A DNA stretch of 64,000 nucleotides, taken from positions 1-64,000 of the forward strand of contig JAQVCT010000007.1 of assembly GCA_028689655.1 (NCBI GenBank). Direction: 5' to 3'. The notes under the pieces were generated by a model. It was given only the letters and a program-made list of their open reading frames with translations. It made no database searches and had not been told where the DNA came from. The stretch is from Lachnospiraceae bacterium (lineage in GTDB: Bacteria; Bacillota; Clostridia; Lachnospirales; Lachnospiraceae). This document shows, in pieces, positions 17,359 through 26,064 of this stretch (the stretch's first letter is position 1; each line of letters starts with the position of its first letter). The position numbers and the translations under genes are program-made.

Positions 17359-18389
17359 CAAAATCTGCCATTTAACTGCACATCCCCATACATCCTGCCT
17401 CTGTACATACTTGTCAATTCCAAAATTCTATCTGCCGATAATTGAAATACCGGTTTATTACTGACTCTTATTCCCTGATGCTTCAATATTGATAGTACAC
17501 TCTCTTCATAAGACTGATGCTCCGCGCAATACTCCGTAACTGCCTTTCTTGATAGTACCTGTGTATTCTTAACCACTCTGGCAACATCCGCAATATCTTC
17601 CTCTGGAAACAGCCAGCTATTACGTAGCACCCTTTGCTTCTCTGCATCATAATGGAAGTTCATGTGTATCTTCATATTTACTGCAAGATCCTGCCTAAAA
17701 TAAACACACCAGCCATATCCTGATACATCTTCTCCCATATTTGTCTCTATGCCAAATGCCGCCTGTAGTCCAGGTCTCTGAAAACACTGTAGTCCTATGG
17801 CATGAAATATATCTGAAAATGTGCCATCCATATTCATATACATCATGGGTGAAAGTCCTCTGATACATCCAATTCCTTTTTCTATTGGAACAGGAGTTCC
17901 ATTTTCCCATCTATGTGTAGCAAAATAAGCTGATATCTCTGGTTCTGATGAAATGTCCAATAATCTGGTGTTCAATTCATAATGTTCTGCAAGTGCCAAA
18001 AAATCTATTCTCATATGATCTTGCAAAGCCATCTTCACCTGTGGAAACGTCAATAGAATATTTTTGAATTCCTGACAGCGAATCTCATCTATCAGAATAC
18101 CTTCCTCATCATATGTCCCGCTCATCTTATGATTACGATAAATATTGGCTTCACATGTCTCATATACATCATTTTCTCCACGATAACACTGCATGAACAT
18201 CATGTTTGGAAATGCTGCAAACGTGCCATCCTGCATGTCTATCATCTCATAATGATTCGTCCTGCGAAACATTCTACACTCATCATTCTCTAACTGGATC
18301 AATGGACTACAAGGTGCAAAATGCTTAAATGCCTCAAAAATATTATCAAATACTTCATGACCTTCTATAATTTCTTCTTTTGTCTTCAT
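17334..18389 (-). CDS. FRG-domain protein
   Basis: 351 residues. The FRG domain is visible in the central part: the opening YRGENDVYETC and the core DFLALAEHYELNTRLLDISSEPEISAYFAT match the FRG consensus (H-Y-x-x-x-T-R-L-L-D...ALYFA). No TM or signal. FRG domains are of unknown biochemical function; they are often found in accessory and phage-defence neighbourhoods. The gene sits exactly between two decayed Rpn copies, which fits carriage on mobile DNA. The start has GGAG 8 nt upstream. Nothing around it suggests a partner gene. Confidence 0.85.
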   Translation of the reverse strand: MKTKEEIIEGHEVFDNIFEAFKHFAPCSPLIQLENDECRMFRRTNHYEMIDMQDGTFAAFPNMMFMQCYRGENDVYETCEANIYRNHKMSGTYDEEGILIDEIRCQEFKNILLTFPQVKMALQDHMRIDFLALAEHYELNTRLLDISSEPEISAYFATHRWENGTPVPIEKGIGCIRGLSPMMYMNMDGTFSDIFHAIGLQCFQRPGLQAAFGIETNMGEDVSGYGWCVYFRQDLAVNMKIHMNFHYDAEKQRVLRNSWLFPEEDIADVARVVKNTQVLSRKAVTEYCAEHQSYEESVLSILKHQGIRVSNKPVFQLSADRILELTSMYRGRMYGDVQLNGRFCYRPEANG

Positions 18390-18479
18390 CGTGCATTCTC
18401 CAACTATACTTTATCATTAGAAATCTATCTGCTTTCATTTCTATGATATTCCATACCAGTATTTACACAATTCGCGTAT

Positions 18480-19200
18480 AATTCACTATAACACTTCTAT
18501 TCTCGATTCAGCAACCGGAAACGTCCCCTACAGCCTCACCAATGACTACCTGTTCCGTGCTGTCATGCAGGATAACAAAAATGTCTTGAAAGGGCTCGTC
18601 TGCTCACTGCTCCATCTAAAGGAAAAAGAAGTCAATTCCATTGGATATCTTTCCAGAAAGTTTGACCAATTGAATCGCGGTTCTGCCTACTCAAATATTT
18701 TCCCCGTTCATCAGATTGGAATCCTTAACTTCACTTTGTTTCCTGAATGCCCTGAATTCTATGCCACCAACAAGATAATGAATGTAAGAAATCATCACAT
18801 CTATAGTGACAAATTCACCCTGTCTGTGCTAGACTTAACTCAGATACATATCGCTAATGAAAGGGACATCTCATATCAATTAGATTACTGGGCTAAGCTC
18901 TTTCTCGCCAAAACATGGGAGGATATAAAAATGTTAGCAGATAAAAATGATGCCATCAAAGAAGCCGCTGCTACCATGTATGTCATGAGTGCCGACGAAA
19001 AAATCCGTATGCAGTGTGAAGCAAGAGAACGCTATGAATATGAACAAAAAGCCGCCATGGACTGCGGGTTAAAACTTGGCGAAGAACGCCTTGCTAAACT
19101 TATCAATCACTTGATCTCTGACAGATGTCAGGAAAAAATAATAAAAGTCACTACCGATAAAAAATACCGTGATGAACTATATAAAAAATATGATATATAA
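18480..19200 (+). pseudogene. Rpn-type PD-(D/E)XK protein, copy 2 with catalytic core deleted
   Basis: Nearly identical to copy 1 in most of its length, but it lacks the original start codon: the readable frame begins upstream without an ATG, and the first Met is the internal MQDNKN at 18565. It has an in-frame deletion of about 150 bp joining KEKEVNSI directly to GYLSRKFDQL. In copy 1 the deleted block is bounded by the short direct repeat TTCCATTG, so slippage or recombination between those repeats explains it. The lost block includes the DLK...NIEMQ nuclease core, so any product is catalytically dead. The C-terminus is intact to KKYDI. Confidence 0.85.
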
Positions 19201-19426
19201 TATACTACCTATTTTAATATAACGATAAAAGATTCTCTATGTTTTCAAGAAAAATAAAGATCATGGAGCAGAATACTGCGCAGTATCTAATCTAAGAATT
19301 TCAGAAAAATAAAAAATATCAACGATTAGGATACTATTATCAATAAGAACGCAATATCATAGATTTCCAGCACAATGATAGTCTTAACTTTTTTGGAGGA
19401 CATCAATTGACTTTTATATCATTTTA

Positions 19427-20845
19427 TTATCTGGCAAGTTTTCTGACAAACACAGCTGTAAGATAAGACATTAAAAAAACACCGCTAAATCCCTCAATAA
19501 TTGAAATCACTTTTATAAAAGAAGTTGTAAATTCTGCTTCTGCGTATCCTATTGTAAAAAAAGTAATACCGCTATAGTATAAGGCACTCAAAAATTTACT
19601 TATAAGAGACTGTACGTCATAAACCACGATTACCGGTGTATATATGAGTGCAAATAGAATAATAGACATAACAATTACCATCAAAACTCGCATAATTGAT
19701 GTTGCATAGCAACTCATAAAATCTTCAATGAAGCAATCCACCACTCCATGTTTTAACTGATATAATATGTACTGAAAGGGATTCAATTTCCTTTCTTTAT
19801 AAAGTGATTTTTTGTCAAGAAATGTTCCCTTTCTTCTCTCTCTGCACATTGCGCAATACATAATATCCTGATTTTCATACTGCATAGTACTTACATAGAT
19901 ATCTTTTATAAACTTATACTCATATTCCAGTTCCTTGTGATCCGCTATATGTAGCTCTCCTCGCTTTCCCCATACAGTTGGTTCTTTTACCGAAAATGCT
20001 CTTATTGTCTCTTCTGCTGAATAATTCCAATTAATTCTTCCAAGATTTACAAAATCACACATATCTAATTGTTTGAGATTTTGCAGTTTTTGAAAATTCA
20101 TAATCTTAGCATTCATTCCTTCATGTAAGATGAGCATTTCGCAGCTCATCTCAAAATCTGCATTTTTGCATTGAAATTCGCATGTTACAAATGCCAGCTT
20201 ATGAATGTTTGATTTGAACCATCGTATCTCAGTGCAGTCAAAATTTACTCTATTAAATATAATCTCATTATTTGATTCAATTCCTATGAAATTAAACAAA
20301 TCTACATTTTTAAAAACGGTTCCCTCAAATTTAACTTTTGTGTCAACAAATTCTGTATCGTTAAATAAAAATTCTTCACACTCAAAATATGTAAGGAAAA
20401 AATTGATATCACTATTCTTCGCATACATCAACTGAAAATTTACAAAATGGAAATCACTTTCATTAAAGCTTATTCTTTTTCCTAAAAAGGATGTATTTTC
20501 AAAAGAACAATTATCATTGTAATTACCAGTAAACTCACAATTGCCCAAAAAGATAGTTCCTGCATAGCTTACTCTACCATTAAATAGAGCAAAATCAGTA
20601 TCTACATCTTCAATGACAATACAATTTTCTATATTAATATCACAATCATAGATATCATCATATATTAACTCACCAATAAGCAAATTTTTAAAATCTAATT
20701 TTGTACTTAATTTGTCAACATGAAGCTTTTCCACATATCTATAGGTTCTCTTATCTGTCAATCCATCATTATAATGAGACAATACCTCTACTTCGTTATT
20801 AGCACCCTCTAAACAATATTCACAATTTTCTACTCTTCTTCTCAT
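19427..20845 (-). CDS. Pentapeptide-repeat-like / two-TM ion channel fusion
   Basis: 472 residues. Residues 50-290 are built of short aromatic-spaced strands like a degenerate pentapeptide solenoid (CSFENTSFLG, NESDFHFVNFQL, FLFNDTEFVD, VKFEGTVFKNVDLFNF, ADFEMSCEML). The last 100 residues form a TM helix (SIMRVLMVIVMSIILFALIY), a pore helix (KFLSALYYSGITFFTIGYAE) and a second TM helix (IIEGFSGVFLMSYLTAVFV): the Ion_trans_2 potassium-channel plan. The selectivity filter reads TIGYA at 431-435, where the K+ channel consensus is T-V/I-G-Y-G, so the last filter glycine is replaced. A CxxC pair is near the N-terminus (CEYC) and another at CAMC. The role is unknown; gated ion flux controlled by the solenoid is an inference. 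Confidence 0.82.
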   Translation of the reverse strand: MRRRVENCEYCLEGANNEVEVLSHYNDGLTDKRTYRYVEKLHVDKLSTKLDFKNLLIGELIYDDIYDCDINIENCIVIEDVDTDFALFNGRVSYAGTIFLGNCEFTGNYNDNCSFENTSFLGKRISFNESDFHFVNFQLMYAKNSDINFFLTYFECEEFLFNDTEFVDTKVKFEGTVFKNVDLFNFIGIESNNEIIFNRVNFDCTEIRWFKSNIHKLAFVTCEFQCKNADFEMSCEMLILHEGMNAKIMNFQKLQNLKQLDMCDFVNLGRINWNYSAEETIRAFSVKEPTVWGKRGELHIADHKELEYEYKFIKDIYVSTMQYENQDIMYCAMCRERRKGTFLDKKSLYKERKLNPFQYILYQLKHGVVDCFIEDFMSCYATSIMRVLMVIVMSIILFALIYTPVIVVYDVQSLISKFLSALYYSGITFFTIGYAEAEFTTSFIKVISIIEGFSGVFLMSYLTAVFVRKLAR

Positions 20846-20865
20846 TATCTTCAGCTCCTTTGGTA

Positions 20866-21725
20866 CTAATTTATCTCTTTGTTTCTTATCCAGCCGCTCT
20901 GCGGATTTGACAAAATTTCCTGTGTTATGCTATTTCCTGCAAGGTAGTATAGTTCATTGATATCTTCCCAGTATGCAATCTGCCTGCCAAACTCTGCTTT
21001 TAATTTAAAATTCTTTAATTTAGCTATTTTTCTAGTCTTTTTTTCTACTTTAGCTGTGGCAAATTTTCTATATTTTTGTATTCAAATACAAGCACTGGCT
21101 TTCTGCTCTTTATTGCATAATCAAATTCCATTTCTGTAAAGCTGAGTATATCGCCTTCTTCATTTGTTGTCAGTGTTCCATATACATTATAGCTGTTTAT
21201 ATTTTTTGTTCTCTTGTTTTCAAATGTACCTTTATGTTTCAATACCATATCATTTAAAAATACAGCCAGTTCTAAATCACCAACCTGACAATTCTTATTG
21301 GTAGAATCATATGATATGTATATTTTTTCTCTGTAATCTCTACAACCATTCCACTCATTTAGAAATCCAGCACTCTGATCAGATGATATTATATATAGAA
21401 AATCCGAAATCTTCGAGTCGCTGTATACCTTCATTCCTTCTGAGAAAAGAGAATGGTTATAGGCACAATCAGGATAGTATTGTCCCGCATTGTTTTCTGT
21501 AATTATGGAATAGGATGCAATATCAAGAAAAAATCCCAAATCTTTTTCAAAATAGTGTTCCAGAATCTCTGGAAGTCTGTACTCCTGTAAAGTCTTCTCT
21601 ATCACTCTCTGAGTGCCAACACGAATAAGACTGCTTCTTTTAGTGGAAAACTTCTCCTCTGGCATACTAATAATTAATATATACGGCATTTTCCTTTGGC
21701 TTGCATGTGGTTCTACCTTTGACAT
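20866..21725 (-). pseudogene. Chimeric relic: IS1634-like transposase 5' fragment joined to a DUF4062-like 3' fragment
   Basis: The first 150 codons (IISMPEEKFSTKRSSLIRVG, EYRLPEILEHYFEKDLGFFL, AGFLNEWNGCRDYREKIYIS, YDSTNKNCQVGDLE) read as the N-terminal third of an IS1634/IS4-type transposase, which is normally over 500 residues. After GDLELAVF the sequence changes to something else, and then to GTLTTNEEGDILSFTEMEFD followed by YAIKSRKPVLVFEYKNIENL, which resembles DUF4062 proteins. An in-frame TAG at 21045-21047 interrupts it, and the same frame continues (IAKLKNFKLKAEFGRQIAYW) to a stop at 20866-20868. Both parts are truncated. Confidence 0.72.
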
Positions 21726-21895
21726 CGGGTATCTTTACAAGAAAATCCAGGTACATAAGCGGTCACCTTTTCGAGTGGTACTTTTTATCGGAAGTTCAGA
21801 ATCAAACGAATAGAATGACAACTAAGCACTCGCTTTGAATCGGTTATCTTTGATTCGAAATTTTATATTTTTTATCTGCATGATTTTACCTTTAT

Positions 21896-22594
21896 CTATA
21901 TAATTCCTTCTTTTGAGCTATAGTATTCCAACTTTCTTTCTTCATCTTCTAAAAGTTCTTTTGACAATTCATCATATCTTTTTTTACTCATTTGTCCCGA
22001 ATCTAGTTGAAAATCCATCCATTTCTTAACATATTTCCTTAACCCGTCATCATAATTATTATACTGTATAGTAATGACAAATAAAACTAATATTATTATA
22101 GCGCTTCCTATAATTAGTACAATATTCGTTATCGTCAGATTAATCCCATATCTTTCTACCCCAACATTTAATAATACATTGTCCTTTATGCACTTTATTG
22201 TGTATAATATAGCCGAAATAATTCCCAGCGCAAAAAACTCTAAATTTCCAAAAGCAGTAATTTTATTTAAAACTCCATTATCATAACTTTTTATTCTAAA
22301 CTTATAATAATTCCTTCCCCATGTAATTTGCGGTATTTTCTCTTCTAATACAACAATAATATATCCACCTAGATATGAAATAGCTCTCTTATTTTCTAAT
22401 TCTTTAAAAGCAAGCGGAACAATAAAGATAAACGTTAACAAATACACCAATGCCGATACTTGTGGATTAGAAAACGCATATCCAAAAATTACAACAGATG
22501 TCGTTATAACAAATTTAGAAATTGTATCTTGTTCCTTAATTCTCATTAGCATTTCTTCACGCAACATCAAGTATTCTTTGGTATTATCATTCAC
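21896..22594 (-). CDS. Four-TM membrane protein of unknown function
   Basis: 232 residues from a GTG start (GTG AAT GAT AAT), with GAGGG 8 nt upstream. Two TM helices lie near the N-terminus (FVITTSVVIFGYAFS, ALVYLLTFIFIVPLAF) and two after residue 115 (LEFFALGIISAILYTI, TNIVLIIGSAIIILVLFVITI). A charged cytoplasmic C-terminal tail follows (KKRYDELSKELLEDEERKLEYY). No family is recognised. The layout resembles small 4-TM accessory membrane proteins seen with defence genes, but no partner domain is visible, so function is not assigned. Confidence 0.7.
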   Translation of the reverse strand: MNDNTKEYLMLREEMLMRIKEQDTISKFVITTSVVIFGYAFSNPQVSALVYLLTFIFIVPLAFKELENKRAISYLGGYIIVVLEEKIPQITWGRNYYKFRIKSYDNGVLNKITAFGNLEFFALGIISAILYTIKCIKDNVLLNVGVERYGINLTITNIVLIIGSAIIILVLFVITIQYNNYDDGLRKYVKKWMDFQLDSGQMSKKRYDELSKELLEDEERKLEYYSSKEGII

Positions 22595-23011
22595 AAAATC
22601 TGCCCTCTTCTTTTATTATAATTTTTTATTTATAAGAATTGTTATCCTTTGACACATAGTGATTTGAATCATCTCAGAACATATCCTTAAGCAATAACGT
22701 GTTACTGTTTTCAAACTGTAAAAGCTTTGAACATTTAAATCATTTACTTTAATCAAGACTATTAATAAATTTATAAACTGTGGAATCACCAAATATCTTT
22801 ATTTTCTCCACTAGAAGGAGATAACTGTATGCATCATCATGATAATTCTGACCAGCATTATTCCCAATTGGACAACTATTATATTGGTAAAGCTTTCTTG
22901 GTGATTATTTCACGACAGGGGCACCAGAGCGGAACTGTGTTCCACTCCACTGATTTTTATCAGCGAACTACCGGTTCGCCTTTGGGCTCCACCTGTTTTA
23001 ATACTAAATTT
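22595..23011. other. Intergenic stretch with IS end-like sequence
   Basis: No intact gene. The first 230 bp are AT-rich and uninformative. On the minus strand, 22910-23010 reads like the downstream end of an IS21-type element (GGTGGAGCCCAAAGG then AGTTCCGCTCTGG motifs). Confidence 0.4.
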
Positions 23012-23390
23012 TATTATTAGCGCAGTTTTCTCGCATATTGGTGTTTCCTGTTTCTGTCCAGAAGGCGGTATAAGCATATCTGTCAACGATTGCTTCGGCC
23101 TGAATTCCCTCACCCATATGTTTTATCCAGTCATCTTTGCGATACTGTGTGCAGAAGATTGTTGATGAGGAATCAGAACGTCTTCCCATTAATTCAAAAA
23201 GGAAATATAGTTCGCTGTCTGAGAAATGTCCCAATCCTGAGGCAGCTGCTCCGATCCGTATTTCTCCGCTGGTCTGGCAGTTCCACATCTTCAAAGTATT
23301 TCAGAAAATTTTCATTCGGAATCATCATGTCTGGATTTTTATGCGACCTTTTTCCGATGATTCTCTAATCTGGTATGTTATATTTTTTAT
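23012..23390 (-). pseudogene. Insertion-sequence relics (IstB-like and IS1634-like fragments)
   Basis: The minus strand reads SSTIFCTQYRKDDWIKHMGE then GIQAEAIVDRYAYTAFW and ends NTNMREN, the C-terminal signature of IstB helper ATPases of IS21-type elements. Further upstream (23230-23345, another frame) it reads NPDMMIPNENFLKYFEDVEL, typical of the N-terminal part of IS1634-type transposases. Both are short, in different frames and unlinked to the rest of an element. Together they mark repeated insertion and decay just downstream of the second sugar transferase. Confidence 0.55.
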
Positions 23391-23506
23391 CTGCATGATA
23401 TGTCCTGCCAACAACATTTTAAATCACTTTGTATTTTTGAGCGTTACTTTACGCTGAAAGCTGAGAAATAAAGTATAATATTCCAAAAAGAATATATAGA
23501 GAGCTC

Positions 23507-24934
23507 CTACTTCGATCCCTTCCCCGCAAAGATCACCCAAATAGTCTTAAACAGTATCTTAATGTCCAGGCTCAGTGACCAGTTATCGATATAATCAAGA
23601 TCCAGCTTCACGACCTGTTCAAAATCATCAATGTCACTTCTGCCGCTCACCTGCCACAGTCCGGTAATACCGGGTGTCATGCATAAACGTCTCCTGTAAT
23701 ACAGGCTGTACTGTTCGAACTCGTCCACCGTGGGCGGTCTCGTGCCGATGAGACTCATATCTCCGCGGAGCACATTATAGAACTGTGGCAGCTCGTCAAT
23801 ACTGGTCTTTCGCAGAAATTTTCCCACCTTTGTGATACGGGGATCATTCTCCATCTTGAACATCAGTCCCCGGACTTCATTCTGATCCTGCAGCTCCTTT
23901 TTCCGTTCCTCCGCATCTGTATACATGGAGCGGAACTTATAGAACTGGAATCTCCGTCCATTCTTCCCAATACGTGTCTGGGAGAAAAAGATGGGACCCG
24001 GTGAATCCACTTTAATGGCGATGGCAACAAATGGCAGCATCACCAGTGTCATGCATAATCCCACGATACTTCCCAGGATGTCCATCAGTCTCTTGATCAT
24101 CCGTCCCTGGTAATCCACATGATAAGCAGAATATGTCACCACCGTATAGCTGCCAAATTTCCCCACGCTGCTCTCACTGTTATTCCATCCGATGATGTCA
24201 ATGCTGTAATGACAGCAGACCCCCATGGATTCGAAATCGTTGATCATGGTCCTGACCATGGAATTGGGCAGATTCTCCACTCTGATAAATACCTCGTCAA
24301 ACGCCAGCTGTTTGGAGACCTCCATGAGATTCTCCCGGTTGGCCACGATGGGAATCTCGTCACAGGACACCCCGATCATGTCCCCGTCCACCACTGCAAT
24401 GGCTGAGATCTGATATCCGATGTCCAGCCCCTTCTGTATGGTTTCGATGGTCTCTTTTAACTTCTCCTGCTCCGTGACCACGATGACTTTCGTCAGGTTG
24501 TGCTCGCTCTGCATATAGTGACGCAGTACCTTTTTCAGCACCGCATGGGCTGCAAAGGTCAGTGCGATATTCATGATCAGGAAGTAGACATATGTCAATC
24601 GGGAATAGTACTCCGTAAGCTTCATCAAAAAGAGTACACAGCCCACCACCACTACCATGCAGAGGTTATATTTGATGATGCTGGACAGCTCCAGGAGATA
24701 TCCTCTGGTGCAGAAACCCTTATTCCAGTCAATGAGAAGACTGAAAATGGCACAGAAGAGCATGAGGCAGATGCAGCCCAGATAATGGACTCTTATGTCC
24801 GACTGTCCCAGGGCACGAAAACTGCCAAAGCGGATTTCCAGAGCTGCAAAATAGGAAATAATGATGGAGATAATATCCACTGCCAGCAACCAGTATAGTT
24901 CTATGAACTTTGTTCTCTGATTTGATTGGTTCAA
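23507..24934 (-). CDS. Undecaprenyl-phosphate phosphoglycosyltransferase (copy 2)
   Basis: Same function and domain order as the gene at 10154-11581: N-terminal TM bundle, middle CoA-binding-like domain, C-terminal catalytic domain with KVDSPGPIFFSQ, YKFRSMYTDAEER, DELPQFYNVLRGDMSLIGTR and TPGITGLWQVSGRSD. 475 residues from the TTG at 24932-24934, with GGAGG 8 nt upstream; the same start codon is used in copy 1. I count 10 amino-acid differences scattered along the protein, including Y-Q-G-R versus Y-Q-R-R before the catalytic domain and F-A-G versus F-M-G near the end. It lies immediately past the 3' end of the polysaccharide assembly genes, so this is the copy in the expected place. Both copies look intact. 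Confidence 0.95.
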   Translation of the reverse strand: MNQSNQRTKFIELYWLLAVDIISIIISYFAALEIRFGSFRALGQSDIRVHYLGCICLMLFCAIFSLLIDWNKGFCTRGYLLELSSIIKYNLCMVVVVGCVLFLMKLTEYYSRLTYVYFLIMNIALTFAAHAVLKKVLRHYMQSEHNLTKVIVVTEQEKLKETIETIQKGLDIGYQISAIAVVDGDMIGVSCDEIPIVANRENLMEVSKQLAFDEVFIRVENLPNSMVRTMINDFESMGVCCHYSIDIIGWNNSESSVGKFGSYTVVTYSAYHVDYQGRMIKRLMDILGSIVGLCMTLVMLPFVAIAIKVDSPGPIFFSQTRIGKNGRRFQFYKFRSMYTDAEERKKELQDQNEVRGLMFKMENDPRITKVGKFLRKTSIDELPQFYNVLRGDMSLIGTRPPTVDEFEQYSLYYRRRLCMTPGITGLWQVSGRSDIDDFEQVVKLDLDYIDNWSLSLDIKILFKTIWVIFAGKGSK

Positions 24935-24989
24935 AAGATTGTCCTCCAATGTTCCTGTTATTATAACTTATCATCAACTGGCTTCAATT

Positions 24990-25196
24990 TGCTTGCGCAA
25001 GCTTCATTTCTATGCTATCTATACCAGTATTTGCACAATTCCTGTGTAATTCTCAGGTCATTAACCATCGTGGCATCTCGCCATACATTTCAAACACTAT
25101 GTAACTACTAACCCGGCATGATTTACTCAAATAATATATGTGTATACATGTCCGCCACCTACTAAGGAGGAATCTATATGGCAAACAAAATACTAA
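24990..25196 (+). pseudogene. 5' remnant of a third Rpn element
   Basis: The leader motifs seen before copies 1 and 2 recur (TACCAGTATTTGCACAATTC; GGCATCTCGCCATACATTTC; AACACTATGTAAC), followed by AAGGAGGAATCTAT and an ATG (25178) reading MANKI. The similarity then stops at the end of the propeller gene. This is a truncated 5' end only. Confidence 0.65.
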
Positions 25197-26042
25197 CTAT
25201 GGTGTGTTTATGTCAAAAATGCTTATATAACTTTCTTTAATTTTTGCATCATGATATAATCCATCGTTTACTATATACAATTTACCATCTACTACAGCAA
25301 TCCCCTCGACCGCATAAGCTCCTTTGACTTGATATTTTACAGACATACTTGCATCAGTTTCTTTAGCAATTGAAACAACATAGTTATTCTCTCCGGTGTA
25401 ATCAGCTCCAATAGTAGCCAATATGGTATCTTCATAAATGCAAATCTGATCTTGGCCTTTATAATTGAAATTAAATTCTTTAATAAGATTTCCAGTTTTA
25501 TCATAATGAAGTAAGTATTTAGAATAACACAAGACCCACAATGTATCATTATCTACACAAATACCATTAGCCTTGTAACTACTATACTTTCCAAGATTAA
25601 ATTCATAAATTAGTTTTCCATCTTTATTGATATTCTTACAGCTATCACCTACAGCCAACCAGAGACTATTATTATTCTGGTCATAGGCAACACCTTGTAA
25701 GTTATCACCATCTGATAACACATCTGATACTTCAAGAACTTTAAGCACTTTTCTTAAATCTTTGTCTATTTCAACAACTCTCGGAACCAACATATCACCA
25801 AAATTCAACGCACCATAATCACCAATCCAAAACGAATTATCACTTGCATCCCATGTTAATCCCGTACAGGTAAAATTATCTGAACCAAATGTGTTAAATT
25901 CTTTAATGTTTGCTTCTAGCGTTAATGTACAATCATCAGCAACAACAACATGCTCTGTCCTATTAATTGTGTTGTATCCCAAAACTTCAATACCAATAAT
26001 GACTATGAATATTGCCCCTATAATAAATAGTTTGTTACGCAT
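25197..26042 (-). CDS. Membrane-anchored beta-propeller-like protein
   Basis: 281 residues: an uncleaved signal/TM helix (KLFIIGAIFIVIIGIEVLGY), then repeated strand blocks of the kind found in six-bladed propellers of the SdiA-regulated or NHL/phytase-like type (TGLTWDASDNSFWIGDYG, QGVAYDQNNNSLWLAVGD, NGICVDNDTLWVLCYSKYLL, EGIAVVDGKLYIVNDG). Extracytoplasmic. No catalytic residues can be assigned; it may bind the polysaccharide or act in its modification (inference from being last in the assembly cluster). Its 3' end abuts the Rpn relic, so a shortened C-terminus is possible, although the final blade looks complete. Confidence 0.75.
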   Translation of the reverse strand: MRNKLFIIGAIFIVIIGIEVLGYNTINRTEHVVVADDCTLTLEANIKEFNTFGSDNFTCTGLTWDASDNSFWIGDYGALNFGDMLVPRVVEIDKDLRKVLKVLEVSDVLSDGDNLQGVAYDQNNNSLWLAVGDSCKNINKDGKLIYEFNLGKYSSYKANGICVDNDTLWVLCYSKYLLHYDKTGNLIKEFNFNYKGQDQICIYEDTILATIGADYTGENNYVVSIAKETDASMSVKYQVKGAYAVEGIAVVDGKLYIVNDGLYHDAKIKESYISIFDINTP

Positions 26043-26064
26043 TCCTCATACCTAAAACTTTCTT

